A DNA stretch of 64,000 nucleotides from Trametes villosa. Taxonomy: Eukaryota; Basidiomycota; Agaricomycetes; Polyporales; Polyporaceae. The stretch spans positions 744,001 to 808,000 of the forward strand of contig PUDQ02000014.1 in the NCBI GenBank assembly GCA_002964805.2, written 5' to 3'. A model generated the notes under the pieces. It did not search any database. It worked only from the letters and a program-made list of their open reading frames with translations, and was not told the origin of the DNA. Positions 11,571 to 21,657 of the stretch are shown one piece after another; within the stretch, counting starts at the first letter, position 1, and the number at the start of each line of letters is the position of its first letter. The translations under genes were made by a program, and so were the position numbers.

Positions 11571-12789
11571 TCACAATACACTGAGGGGTGATCTTGCTAC
11601 AATAGCTTGATTGGTAACTGTACCAACATCTAACACTGTTACTTCCCATATACTGAGGTCTTTACAACAAAGTATTACAATCAATGCCTGTCTGACTGCT
11701 CATTCAACCATGAGATAAGCATTAAGGCTATTCTGAAAGGATGTACCCTAATCAGTTAGAGCTTGAAACTAGCTTGCTAATGGTATATAACACATGCATT
11801 TTAGACACAAATTGAAGGAGGTATGGGCCATGCATTGCCCATTGTCTCTCATTGGGTGCTTATGAGTGTTCTTTCGCCACATACCAGTAGCAGTGATGAC
11901 TCAGGTCAGAGCTTAAAGCCACCATTAGATAGCGCTCAAAAATGCTTTCCTAACGATATACTACACTTGTTGTTTAAGCAAAAAGTGGATGTGCTGTGGC
12001 TAACAACTTGTAAGAAGATCTAGGCTTTTGGGTGCTACCACTGCTTCAAATGGAGTAGAGCCGCTGTAGCGCAGTAACTAAAGGGCATAGAGCCACAGAA
12101 ACAATCACGCCAGGTAGCCCTTGACCGCTAACATATTATGGAGCAAAGATACACACCATTTAGTAAGGAGACTACTGTGTAAACAGTGATTTACTGCTTT
12201 TTGGCTTGGTGAACAAGACATTAATGGTTTAAAGGGACAGAGGGGTGCTTGTATCACAATTACACCCCTTTATACTTTCCAGACCTAAGCAGGGTCTAAT
12301 GATATTATAGTGATCAGATCAAATTGACTGTACACTGCTGTACAGGCTGAGTAAGTGATTTATATGTCCTTCTAATGAAGTTTTACAGAGGAGATGATGG
12401 TCATTAATACACATTAATACCCCCATATTGTAGAGCTCAAGAGCACCTTCCTAACGGTATATGCCACATGCCATTTGAAGGAGAAGTGGAGGAGCAGTGG
12501 CCAAAAGAACTAGAGGAGGGGGCAATAATATACACAAAAATGCCCCTACATCCAAGTAGTCAATCATTATGTTATTGATAACAGTGGAGATATCCCTCAG
12601 ATCTATAGCTGCATCTGATATATATCTGTTACATCAGGTAAATGTCAAGTCTTGTTAGCCTGTTTCTACTGATAGAGTCACTATGATTTGGAAATGCCAG
12701 AAGGATGGCTTGGAAATTGAATAAGCCAGCATAATGAGCAAGAAAGGAGATCAAACCATCATAAGAAGCTTTAATATCATCCAAAAATC
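11571..12789. other. AT-rich non-coding stretch
   Basis: No gene recognised. A loosely repeated motif (CTAAYGGTATAT...CACATG...GAAGGAG...GTGG) appears near 11780, 11950 and 12450, suggesting decayed dispersed repeats. Nothing else could be supported. Confidence 0.4.
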
Positions 12790-13449
12790 TGAACAGCAAT
12801 ACTAGTGTTCAAACATCTGGAGATATAGTCAGTAAGGCCAGCCCTTCCATGCTAGGGTGTTCAATCATCAGTAAGCAAGGCTGAGATACTCCTTCAATTA
12901 GATGCCAAAAATCAAATCAGTTGCTCACAATGCTGTGGAAAATATTCTCTAATGAGACAACTGTGCCAAAGGGACATGAATACTCACTCAATCAGGGCAG
13001 TGTCCTGTGTACATTGCTTGCCCTGTGTGTATGATATTGAGCACTCCTTGTACTCTCTGGCAAATGTCTTCTGGCCTTACTACATATGAAGAATAGGCAG
13101 GTTCAAATCAACAGGATGTTGTCAGTATGTTGCAAACTTCACCCCCAACGTATAAGAGCCTTAAAATTGCACTCCTCGCTTATAGTCAGCTTATAGTAGC
13201 CTTATGTGCCTCGGCTGGGCCATTATGAGCGGATTATAGTGTGCGGCCGGCTGACAAGCTGGGTGTGATAGTTGCAACATAGGTCTTGAACTTTGATATA
13301 TAGAGGTACATGAAGCCCCTTTGTCAAAGCCACACAGTGCAATTCTTTATGTTAGTTATCCAGCATACTGAGAGATGTTGATATATGATGATAATCCTCT
13401 GCAAAACCTCATCAATCGGACATGCCAGTATTGGCCCTCTTCCCCCAAG
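12790..13449 (+). repeat. Helitron 3' terminal repeat, copy 3, ending inside Gy1 gag
   Basis: Same 3' region as 2780-3174, ending with hairpin, spacer and CAAG at 13446-13449, followed by T13450. A 152 bp MITE interrupts it at 13128-13279. The insertion truncated Gy1: the gag frame continues upstream into the Helitron end without a stop, giving a chimeric ORF start at 13385. The missing 5' LTR and first part of Gy1 gag are not found elsewhere in the window. Confidence 0.75.
13128..13279. mobile_element. 152 bp MITE with TA target duplication
   Basis: Starts TGTTGCAAACTTCACCC and ends GGGTGTGATAGTTGCAACA, giving inverted termini of about 17-19 bp with small mismatches. TA flanks both sides (13126-13127, 13280-13281). 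The other Helitron copy (around 3068-3090) runs straight through the corresponding position, which supports an insertion. A TA duplication suggests Tc1/mariner-type mobilisation. Confidence 0.7.
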
Positions 13450-15391
13450 TTACGGAGGATTACCTCCTATGCAGCCAGCGGAAGCTACGGAACCGCTGGC
13501 ATACACGGGGCCTGTAGTAGGGCCTCGTGATGGTGTAACGATCAGCCGTCTCGTACGGATGATAGATGAGATGGTTGGATCACCTCCAGAGGGTGATCCC
13601 CCCGTGTACTTGAAGGTGGCGAAACTTGCGCCACCCAAGACGTACGAGGGAAAGGACGATCTCGATGCACTCGAGGTATGGCTGCGAGGCCTCCTCGAGT
13701 ATTTCAACACGTTGAGGATCACGGGTCCTAAGATGGACCGTGACCGTGTCCGAATATTGGGCACTGCACTTAGCGGTGATGCCGCTACGTGGTTCTACAA
13801 CACTATACAGTCTCCGTCGCGCGATAAGCGCGACTGGATATTCGAGGAGACTGTTATAGCACTCTATCGTAGGTTCATCCATAAGGATTTGAACCTACTT
13901 GCGGAGCAACAGTATGCTTCGCTAGTTTACCGCTCCAGTGACGGAGGGGTTGCAGCTTTATATGAGAAGCTGCTGTACATATCCGAAAGGATGTGGGAAA
14001 AGCCTACGCCCTTCCAATTACGTAGGAAGTTCATTGAGGCGTTACCCGAAGACATCGAGTACCTACTTACCGTTGTGAACGGTATGTCTCCTCAAGAACA
14101 CGACTTGGCACAATTGTACCAAGTGGCTCAAGATATTGAGCAGAAGTCGCGCGCTATGCGGCTTCGGAAGTTAGCTCGCGAACCTTCGCGAGCACATACT
14201 ATACCGAACACCGGTGCTAAGCCGACGGTAGAGGCACGCCCGCAACGAGGAGTGCGTAATGTACTTAGGAAGCCAACGGCTTCGGCTTCCCGTAGTAATA
14301 ATATTACGATACATAAAGCTACTACTGGCTTTAAACGCCCTTCGACAGACGTGCGAGGTGGTTCGGTACCGCGTCAGTCTGGCGCGGTGCAGCAATCCGC
14401 GTCAACTGCGCGGATTGATAAGACTCAGAAAGCACCTCTTAAGTGCTATTCCTGTGGTCAAATAGGCCACTTCGCGAGCGACGCGAAATGTCCCAACTAC
14501 GGGAAGAAATCCGCTACAGTACAGCGGATGTTCGCTCAGCGTGTCATCGACGACACGTCGGACGACGGCAACGAGCCGTCTACACCACAAGACGTTGCCG
14601 ACGACAACACGGCAATTCGTCCCGAGGATCAAGAGCCTGAACCCGAGGCTCTTGCGGATAGTCCAGACGATAACGGAGAATATCCGTTGTCAGACTATGG
14701 TCTGGAAGGATCTCAGTATGATCCTGACGAGGATCATTACGCATCTCCTGGAGAGGGAGATGCAGATGAATACTTCATCGCGATGCGTATTGCACCGCTG
14801 GAAGAGGCCGAACCTGAGCCTCTTCGGTTACACACCATGGCGGTTGCACCCACGCGAGGGTACAAGCAGGCCTGGTTATACGACAACAAGATACGTCGTA
14901 TAGACGATCCCGCGGCGCAACCTGTGCGCACGCTCCAGGCCCAGCGCACACTATGCGCTGAGATTACAATCAATAAGGTCACAGCTCTGGCCTTATTCGA
15001 CTCGGGCTGCACGACCGATTCGATTACACCAGAGTTGGCGTATCTGAGTCGCGCAGATCGTATCGACCTGGCGCAGCCTGTAGGGCTGCAATTGGGAACC
15101 AAGGGCAGCAAGACGCGCATCAATTATGGTGCGCAAGCAGAGCTCAAGGTGGGCTCTGTGAATACTACGCAATATTTTGACGTAGTAGACATCGATAAGT
15201 ACGATGTCGTGCTGGGAACTACCTTCTGCAGGAAGCATGGAGTAATCCTAGACTTCCGTGCAGGTACGGTAGTAATCAACGGCAAAAGTTTGCCGTTGTT
15301 CGATCCTGAGGTTTCGACGACTGCAAAACCCGAACCCAAGAAATGGGTTCCTCGATTCCAATTCGAAGGTACTGCTAAACCTAAGCAGTAG
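13450..15391 (+). CDS. gag: Gy1 Gag-protease, 5'-truncated
   Basis: Structural Gag of a Ty3/gypsy element followed by its aspartic protease. A retrotransposon-gag domain spans about 13600-14150 (GDAATWFYNT; later PFQLRRKFIEALP). The zinc knuckle near 14443-14490 has the spacing CX2CX4HX6C (CYSCGQIGHFASDAKC), longer than the usual final X4; Gy2 shares it. An acidic spacer leads to the protease: FDSGCTTDS near 14996-15025 with catalytic Asp, and a flap-like segment around GTKGSK (about 15100). The frame is open from 13385, but the first 22 codons belong to the Helitron end, so the native start is missing. The ORF ends in UAG at 15389-15391; the same frame then continues into pol. Confidence 0.9.
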
Positions 15392-15440
15392 GACAACGTA
15401 GCGAGTTCCACAAGAGTGGAACCTCCCCACTCTCGTTACG
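15389..15440 (+). promoter_or_regulatory. Gag/Pol UAG with downstream stem-loop, proposed stop-codon readthrough site
   Basis: UAG at 15389-15391 (context CAG-UAG-GAC) is the only stop between gag and pol, which share one frame. Five bases downstream CGTAGCGAG (15397-15405) can pair with CTCGTTACG (15432-15440), 9 bp with one G-U. It encloses TTCCAC-aaga-GTGGAA (15406-15421). The next in-frame AUG is near 15567, well after residues conserved with Gy2, so reinitiation at AUG would lose conserved sequence. Gammaretroviruses use UAG readthrough with a downstream structure; the same mechanism here is inference. Confidence 0.6.
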
Positions 15441-18400
15441 ACAAGTCCGGAGGGTCGTCAGGAGGGGGAGGGAACGGTGTAGAAACCGTTAAGATTCCTG
15501 AACGACACCAAGGGCGAGCCAAAGATAGCTCGCCGCCGAACATTGGCGAAAAATTCATTCCGACGATGCATTCGTCGCGAGGTCCTAGAAGGGACAAGTA
15601 TGGGTACGAGGACCCATACGGCATCAACGAGCTCTTGGACAAAATAGCCAAGGAGCAGTGGGAGGACGAACAGATCCGACGAACCCACGCTGGGTTCGTC
15701 ATAGACGAGGAAGAGGAGGAGCTGAAAGCTCTTCGTGACCGCTGGTATGCGGCCACCGAGGACATTATGCGTCCTGCGCCGGAGCATCTCCCGCCGTTCC
15801 GGGAGATCAATCACCACATCCCGCTCATCGATGAAGCGAAGAAATATCGCTATCATCTCCCACGTTGCGCGGACGTGGTGAAGCCAGAGCTCATAGCGAA
15901 AATCAATCGCTATGTGAAGGCAGGCTGGTGGCGACCGGTAACGGTCACGCAAGCAGCGCCTCTGCTGTGCGTTGCCAAGAAGAATGGCAAGCTGCGCACC
16001 GTACTCGATGCGCGACAACGAAACCAGAACACGGTGCACGACCTGACACCGTTTCCGGATCAAGACCAGATCCGGATGGACGTTGCTCGAGCGAAGTATC
16101 GCTCGAAGATTGATCTGTCCGATGCCTACGAACAGATCCGCATAGTTGCGGAGGACGTGTGGAAGACCGCGTTCGCGACGCCTTACGGGACGTTCGTGAG
16201 CGAGGTCATGCAGCAGGGCGACACCAACGCCCCGTCCACGTTCCAACGCCTCATGACAGCCATATTCCGTGACTGTATCGGAAGGTTCGTCCATGTCTAT
16301 TTGGACGACATTTTCGTATTTTCAGACTCCAAAGAGGAGCACGAAGAACACTTAAGGATAGTGTTCGAAAAGCTTCGAGAGGCGAAGCTTTTCCTAAGCC
16401 GCAGCAAGTGCGACTTATATTCCAAAGACTTGGACTGTCTCGGTCACCGAATAGATGACAAGGGACTACACGCCGATACGGACAAGATGAGCCGTATCAG
16501 GAACTGGCGGACACCTCGCTCGTATAACGAGGTGCAGCGGTTCCTCGGGCTAGTGAACTATCTGGCACATTTTATGCCAGATGTAACGGCGTACACATCG
16601 CCGTTATCGGACATGGTCCATAACGACCGTCCGTTCGTATGGCGCGCACTGCACGACAAGTGCTTTGAGTCTATCAAAGCACTCGCGTGTAAGGTGCCCA
16701 TACTGAAGCCGATAGATCCGGCTTCCACAGATCCCATTTGGTTGATCTGTGATGCGTCCGTGTATGGACTCGGAGCGTTATACGGGCAAGGACCCGACTG
16801 GCAAACTTGCAGGCCAGCCGGGTTCCTGTCGAAGAAGTTTACGTCCGCACAACGGGCGTATCGCACCTACGAGCAAGAAGCTCTAGCCATCATGGAAGGC
16901 TTGTTCAAGTGGGAGGACAAGCTCATAGGACGAAAGCTCAATATAGTCACTGACCATAGAGCTCTCGAGTTCCTTGAGGGACTCGAGCGTCCTAACCACC
17001 GTCAGATACGGTGGTACGAATTCTTGTCGAGGTTCGACAAGACGATTACCTATATTCCAGGTAAACTGAACAAAGTAGCGGACTGTTTGTCCCGCTACTT
17101 CGAACACGACGACATAGAGGAACTAGCCGAAGATTTCGACTATGTTAACGCCGATTTGCGGCTAGATCCTGAAGGGGATGATCTCCCCTTCTCCCGACTC
17201 ATCGAGCTACGCGCAGCTCGAGTGTTGCGTCGATCTGCGCGGAAACTCGCGCGGCTAGAAACAGATAATGCGCACGCTACACGCGTGCAAGAACCAATAG
17301 AGGAACGAGTCGTAGAGTCGGCTCGTTACGCTGCACACGCACCTATCTCGGTGACTGCAGCAACCCCGGACAGCGACAATGTGACGCTGTCGGACTCGCT
17401 ATCTGCGGGTCCCTCTTTGCGTGTCTGGGTAGAAGGAGACGACGGCTTCCTGAAAGCCGTCAAGTCAGGTTATGTTAATGACCCGACGTTTCAGAAAATA
17501 CTGGAACGGCCTACTCAGCATCGCGCATTCGTAATGCGCGAGGGTGTGATATACACCAAGAACCGTGAAGGCGACGAGGTATTGTGTATACCTCGTGGTC
17601 TGTATCGGAAACGGGCCCTTCAGGAGCTCGTGTTAGACCAAGCGCATAGCGCGCTTGGACATCTTGGACCTCAGCGCACGTCAGAGTACGTGCGCAAGTG
17701 GTTTTGGTGGCCCGCGTTACGCAAAGATGTAGACAAGTTCTGCATTTCGTGCGGCGTGTGCCACACCACGAAAATAAGTACACAGCCCCCTATAGGGCTG
17801 TTACACTCGCTACCGGTACCCACGGTGCCATGGACGTCTATGTCCATGGATTTCTTCGGTCCGTTTCCGCCCTCGCACGGATACGACTACATATGGATTG
17901 TAGTCTGTCGGTTGACCTCGATGGTACACCTCATACCCATCAAGACGACCGACACAGCGTCAGACCTGGCGCTGGTCTACTTCAGGGAAGTAGTCCGTCT
18001 ACACGGGCTACCGGACTCCATAGTCTCTGATAGAGACTCGAAGTTCACTTCCAAGTTCTGGAAGGAGCTGCATCGTCTTATGGGGGCGAAGCTGCTTATG
18101 TCCACGTCGTTCCATCCACAGACGGATGGATTATCTGAGCGTAGTATACGCTCAGTGTCGCAGATACTCCGTGCATTGGTAGCTCCTGACCAGTTGGACT
18201 GGTATGAGAAGCTACCGATAGCGGAGTTCGCTATCAACTCTGCGGTAAGTTCTACCACAGGGTTCGCTCCGTTCGAGTTGAACTACGGGTATCTCCCGCG
18301 TTCTATGAACGGAATCGGAACGGACACTCCGTTTCGAGGAGTGCGAGAGTTCGCACTCAGAGCCAAGGCGAACCTGGAGATGGCGCATGATGCCATCATC

Positions 18401-18937
18401 GAGGCGCGAGTGCGCCAGACACACTATGCGAATAAGCATAGGCAAGCCGAACCCGACTTTGAGGTCGGGGACAAGGTATACCTATCGACAAAGAATTTGT
18501 CGATACCTAAGGGCCGGGCACGAAAACTCGTGCCTAAGTACATCGGACCGTATGCTATAATTGAGAGCATACCCAGTACGTCAAACTACGTACTGGAGTT
18601 ACCAGAAGAACTCCGGAACCGAAGGATACACCCTCGGTTCCACGCGTCGCTATTACGACGCTATGAGCCAAACGACGATGCGGTATTCCCGCATCGTGAG
18701 GCGAAGTCGTATTACGACTTCGGCAATGAAGACTCCACCGAATGGTTGGTGGAAGAGATTATCGGCCACGAGTGGAATGGCAATAAGTGCCAGTTCCACG
18801 TGCGGTGGACGATGGGGGACCATACATGGGAACCCTACGAGCACTGTAAGGAGCTCGTAGCATTAGACGAGTATTGTCGTCTAATGGGCGTGTCATCTTG
18901 GCGCGCGTTGCCCAAGAAAACATCCGCCAAGACTTAG
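15392..18937 (+). CDS. pol: Gy1 Pol: RT-RNase H-integrase-chromodomain
   Basis: Replication and integration polyprotein, 1181 codons after the UAG. Order, counting from the GTG at 15416: N-terminal linker; reverse transcriptase with DLSDAYEQIR and catalytic YLDD (about residue 295); RNase H (ICDASVYGLGAL about 444; VTDHRALEFL about 510); integrase HHCC zinc region (HSALGHLG...CISCGVC, about 743-780); integrase core DDE (SMDFFG about 811, SDRDSKF about 872, SERS about 906); chromodomain (about 1107-1158, EWLVEEIIGHEW...FHVRWTMGDHTWEP) that probably directs integration to a chromatin mark. There is no internal stop. The coding sequence is dense in short perfect hairpins. It is probably translated as Gag-Pol through the UAG. 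Confidence 0.93.
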   Translation, partial: DNVASSTRVEPPHSRYDKSGGSSGGGGNGVETVKIPERHQGRAKDSSPPNIGEKFIPTMHSSRGPRRDKYGYEDPYGINELLDKIAKEQWEDEQIRRTHAGFVIDEEEEELKALRDRWYAATEDIMRPAPEHLPPFREINHHIPLIDEAKKYRYHLPRCADVVKPELIAKINRYVKAGWWRPVTVTQAAPLLCVAKKNGKLRTVLDARQRNQNTVHDLTPFPDQDQIRMDVARAKYRSKIDLSDAYEQIRIVAEDVWKTAFATPYGTFVSEVMQQGDTNAPSTFQRLMTAIFRDCIGRFVHVYLDDIFVFSDSKEEHEEHLRIVFEKLREAKLFLSRSKCDLYSKDLDCLGHRIDDKGLHADTDKMSRIRNWRTPRSYNEVQRFLGLVNYLAHFMPDVTAYTSPLSDMVHNDRPFVWRALHDKCFESIKALACKVPILKPIDPASTDPIWLICDASVYGLGALYGQGPDWQTCRPAGFLSKKFTSAQRAYRTYEQEALAIMEGLFKWEDKLIGRKLNIVTDHRALEFLEGLERPNHRQIRWYEFLSRFDKTITYIPGKLNKVADCLSRYFEHDDIEELAEDFDYVNADLRLDPEGDDLPFSRLIELRAARVLRRSARKLARLETDNAHATRVQEPIEERVVESARYAAHAPISVTAATPDSDNVTLSDSLSAGPSLRVWVEGDDGFLKAVKSGYVNDPTFQKILERPTQHRAFVMREGVIYTKNREGDEVLCIPRGLYRKRALQELVLDQAHSALGHLGPQRTSEYVRKWFWWPALRKDVDKFCISCGVCHTTKISTQPPIGLLHSLPVPTVPWTSMSMDFFGPFPPSHGYDYIWIVVCRLTSMVHLIPIKTTDTASDLALVYFREVVRLHGLPDSIVSDRDSKFTSKFWKELHRLMGAKLLMSTSFHPQTDGLSERSIRSVSQILRALVAPDQLDWYEKLPIAEFAINSAVSSTTGFAPFELNYGYLPRSMNGIGTDTPFRGVREFALRAKANLEMAHDAIIEARVRQTHYANKHRQAEPDFEVGDKVYLSTKNLSIPKGRARKLVPKYIGPYAIIESIPSTSNYVLELPEELRNRRIHPRFHASLLRRYEPNDDAVFPHREAKSYYDFGNEDSTEWLVEEIIGHEWNGNKCQFHVRWTMGDHTWEPYEHCKELVALDEYCRLMGVSSWRALPKKTSAKT

Positions 18938-19184
18938 CGGATGTACGAAGCGCAACATGCGCTTCGTGGTCAAGACTACCCGATTGAGTAGTCGTGGTGA
19001 AAGACAGAGCACGCGCAGAGAGCGCGTGACCGTGAAGTAGTACGTCACGTGCAGGCTCGCGTGCGCGAGGCAGCCACCGACGCGTTCGGACTCCGCCGGC
19101 GCTTTAAGACGGCGACCTCGCGAGTGCAGGGTCATAACTGACCTCTGCCACCTCACCACCACCACCAACAACGACGCCCGCGCC
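18938..19184 (+). promoter_or_regulatory. Gy1 pol-ORF3 spacer with hairpin cluster and possible ORF3 promoter
   Basis: Tight perfect hairpins: 18921-18943 (overlaps the pol end), 18945-18967 (9 bp stem, ACGAAGCGC), 18974-18993 and 19010-19028 (7 bp stem). A CTTTAAGA TATA-like sequence lies near 19100, followed by a CA-rich leader and GCGCCATGA at the ORF3 start. ORF3 expression from its own transcript is inferred. Confidence 0.4.
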
Positions 19185-19720
19185 ATGAACGACGCCCCGC
19201 AAGACAACACGCAAGCCAGCGGCTCCGGGCAGCAAGCCTCGGAGCAACAGGGGTCGCAACCTGCGGCCCCTCAACAGCAAAACATCCCCTTCCCCCAACC
19301 TTCGCAGTTCCTGCTGCCGCAACAAGCGGCAGCTCCCGCGTTCTCGTCCATGCCAGGGGTACCCCACCCCCAGCAGTTCCCGCATGCCTTCTCGCAGGGC
19401 ATGCCCGCCTACGGGTTTCCGTACGGCGGCGGCTTCCAGTTCCCGCATCAAGGGGGTCCTGCATTCCAGAGCGCGCACAGTTCGAGCGCGCCGATGCCAC
19501 AGACTGGTGGCATCCCCCTCATGCCCTTCTCGAGCATGACCTGGGCGCCCGTAGCGGGCCAACACTTGTTGGTCGCGCACAGCGACAACTGCGCTGTGTG
19601 CGCGGACTTTGTCCGCCACTACAATTCGGCGGCGTCAGACTCGACGTTCCGGGACGCGCAGACGCGCGTCCAGTCAGAACTGCAGCAGCGGTTCTGGCGG
19701 CACTTCGAGGAGCACCAGAG

Positions 19721-20442
19721 TGTTACGCCCCGTGCGACCTCCGACACCTGCGGACTCAACTCCGCTTTGGTCCGCTTTTGGTCCGCTTTTACTCCGCTTT
19801 TGGTCCGCTAAGTCCGCTCTTATCGGACTTAACTCCGCTTACTCCGCACTTATCGGACTTAACTCCGCTTGTCCGACGTTTCGGACTTACTTACTCCGCT
19901 TTTCCGCTTCTATTCCGATTAGAACAATAGCCTTATTGTCTTCCCCGACTTCCGACCCTATTCCGCTTTCACCTTCCTTATTAGTCCGCTCTTATTGTTG
20001 TGGCATAACAATTAGCTCGTAGTCTATATATACGTAGCTGGTATGTTGTAGCTACTCAGTTCGGATATCTCGTTACACCATCCCATTCATCTATACACTC
20101 GTTCTACTCCTCTCCGCTTCCTCCGCTCGTCGTCTGGTAGCTCCGACCTTCCTAGTCCGGTAAGTCCGACATTCCAGCGTCGGACCTCCGGACATCGGAC
20201 CTGTCCACCTCCGAAATCTGAGGACACGTGGCAAGGGTCTCTGGCGTTGCTAATAGCTTCGCTGAAGTCCTCCCTTGTGTGGGCCTCCGTTTGGACCTCC
20301 GCTCCGCTACATCCGACAAGTCCGACCTCCGAAGCTCCAGGTCCGCTTTCCCGCGCCTTTGGAGTTCGGAGCTCCGCTTTCCCGCGCTTCGAAGCTGTCA
20401 ACTCCGACCGGTTCCGGACTTAAAGCCCGCACGGCCCTAACA
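19721..20442 (+). repeat. Element B 5' LTR
   Basis: TG...CA ends. It contains clustered GGTCCGCTTTT and ACTCCGCTT repeats (19765-19880), a 30 bp tandem unit with TTATCGGACTTAACTCCGCT present twice, and a TATA box (TATATATA, about 20025-20032) that probably marks the U3 promoter. No canonical tRNA primer-binding site follows it (GTATATCCGAACTCC). Confidence 0.9.
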
Positions 20443-20469
20443 GTATATCCGAACTCCTCGAGACCCTCC

Positions 20470-21657
20470 ATGGCTGCCCATTCCGACGATGTCTTCAGGG
20501 GTTTCTCCGCCAGGAAGCCCCGCAACACCTCCGCACCCACCCATCCTTCTCCGACACGTTCCCCCAACCCCTTCAGACAAGTCCCATCACCTCCCCGCAA
20601 CTCCAGCATCCTTTTTGGCACCTCCAACCCCTTCTTTGGCAACTCCGCACCTCCGACGTTTTGGTCCGCACCTCCGATCAACTCCGCTCCGCAACTCCGC
20701 TCCTCCGCTCCTCCGCAGTTTTCCCACGCTCCCTCCGCCCCTTCGGACCAAGCCCAGGACCTTGCCGGAGCTCTCGCGCTCCTCTCCCAGGTCCTATCCC
20801 GCACTTCCGCCCCTTCCTCCGAGCGCAACAATGTCCGCGAGCCTGACCAGTTTGACTGTTCCAACTCCGACGAACTCCGACTTTTTCTCACACAGCTGGA
20901 GTTGGTCTTCAGGGCACGCCCAGAGACCTTCAACTCCGACGAGAAGAAGGTCACGTACGCGCTCTCGTACCTCAAGGGGACCGCTTTGCTGTGGTTCGAG
21001 CCCTACCTCCTCGAGGGCTACTCCGAGGAGCCACCCCTCTTCCTGTCGGACTTCGGAGTCTTCCTGGAGGAGCTCCGGACCAACTTCGGACCTCAGGACG
21101 TGACAGGTGACGCCGAGCGTGACCTGGAGGCACTCCGGATGTCCGACTCGGACCAGATCGGGACATACATCACGGAGTTCAACCGGCTGGCCACTCAGGC
21201 CCGGTGGGGCACCTCCGCCCTCCGCTACCAGTTCTATTGTGGCCTCCCGGACCGCCTCAAGGACCACATCTCCCGCATCGGCAAGCCCAACTCCCTCTAC
21301 ACCCTCCGCACCCTTGCACAGTCCCTCGACAAGCGCCACTGGGAGCGCAAGTCCGAGCAACTCCGCATGTCCGCTTCGCCAACTCCGACCACCTCCGACG
21401 GCAACTCCGACACTGAGGACAACTCCGAGGACCTCCTGGACACCATGTCCGACCGCTCCGACCCCCGTACTCCGAACTCCGACACGTCTAGTCCGCTCTG
21501 GCGGACTTCGGAGCTCGAGGAGGCCAAAACTCCGCAATCCCGGCCTGCAACTCCGGGTTTTGCGGTTTTGGACACGGGGGTTGAGGAGGCCCGCGAGGAG
21601 CCCTCTAGTCCGCTCCCTGAAGCCCCGGAGGACCTGGAATTGGACGTGGAGGTCTAG
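20470..21657 (+). CDS. gag: Element B Gag
   Basis: Capsid-type protein of 395 aa from ATG 20470 (MAAHSDDVF), 27 bp after the 5' LTR; the frame is open further upstream through the LTR, but this is the first ATG past it. Residues 1-115 are Ser/Pro-rich and disordered. A retrotransposon-gag domain follows (REPDQFD, FLTQLELVFRARP, LKGTALLWFEPYL, YITEFNRLATQARWG, YQFYCGLPDRLKD), then an acidic Ser/Thr tail. It is clearly related to element C Gag (40080-41062) but lacks C's CCHC zinc knuckle and any protease. It may form particles packaged with enzymes from another element. Confidence 0.85.
   Translation: MAAHSDDVFRGFSARKPRNTSAPTHPSPTRSPNPFRQVPSPPRNSSILFGTSNPFFGNSAPPTFWSAPPINSAPQLRSSAPPQFSHAPSAPSDQAQDLAGALALLSQVLSRTSAPSSERNNVREPDQFDCSNSDELRLFLTQLELVFRARPETFNSDEKKVTYALSYLKGTALLWFEPYLLEGYSEEPPLFLSDFGVFLEELRTNFGPQDVTGDAERDLEALRMSDSDQIGTYITEFNRLATQARWGTSALRYQFYCGLPDRLKDHISRIGKPNSLYTLRTLAQSLDKRHWERKSEQLRMSASPTPTTSDGNSDTEDNSEDLLDTMSDRSDPRTPNSDTSSPLWRTSELEEAKTPQSRPATPGFAVLDTGVEEAREEPSSPLPEAPEDLELDVEV

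Noticed and set aside
15458..16294. 278-codon minus ORF opposite Gy1 RT
   Set aside because: Shadow of the RT frame with no independent support.
19185..19720. Gy1 ORF3 as an env gene
   Set aside because: It has the position of env, but I see no signal peptide, hydrophobic fusion segment, transmembrane helix or furin-like site.
20443..20460. tRNA primer-binding site after the element B 5' LTR
   Set aside because: GTATATCCGAACTCC does not match the usual TGG-starting complement of a tRNA 3' end. A self-priming or tRNA-fragment mechanism is possible but unsupported.
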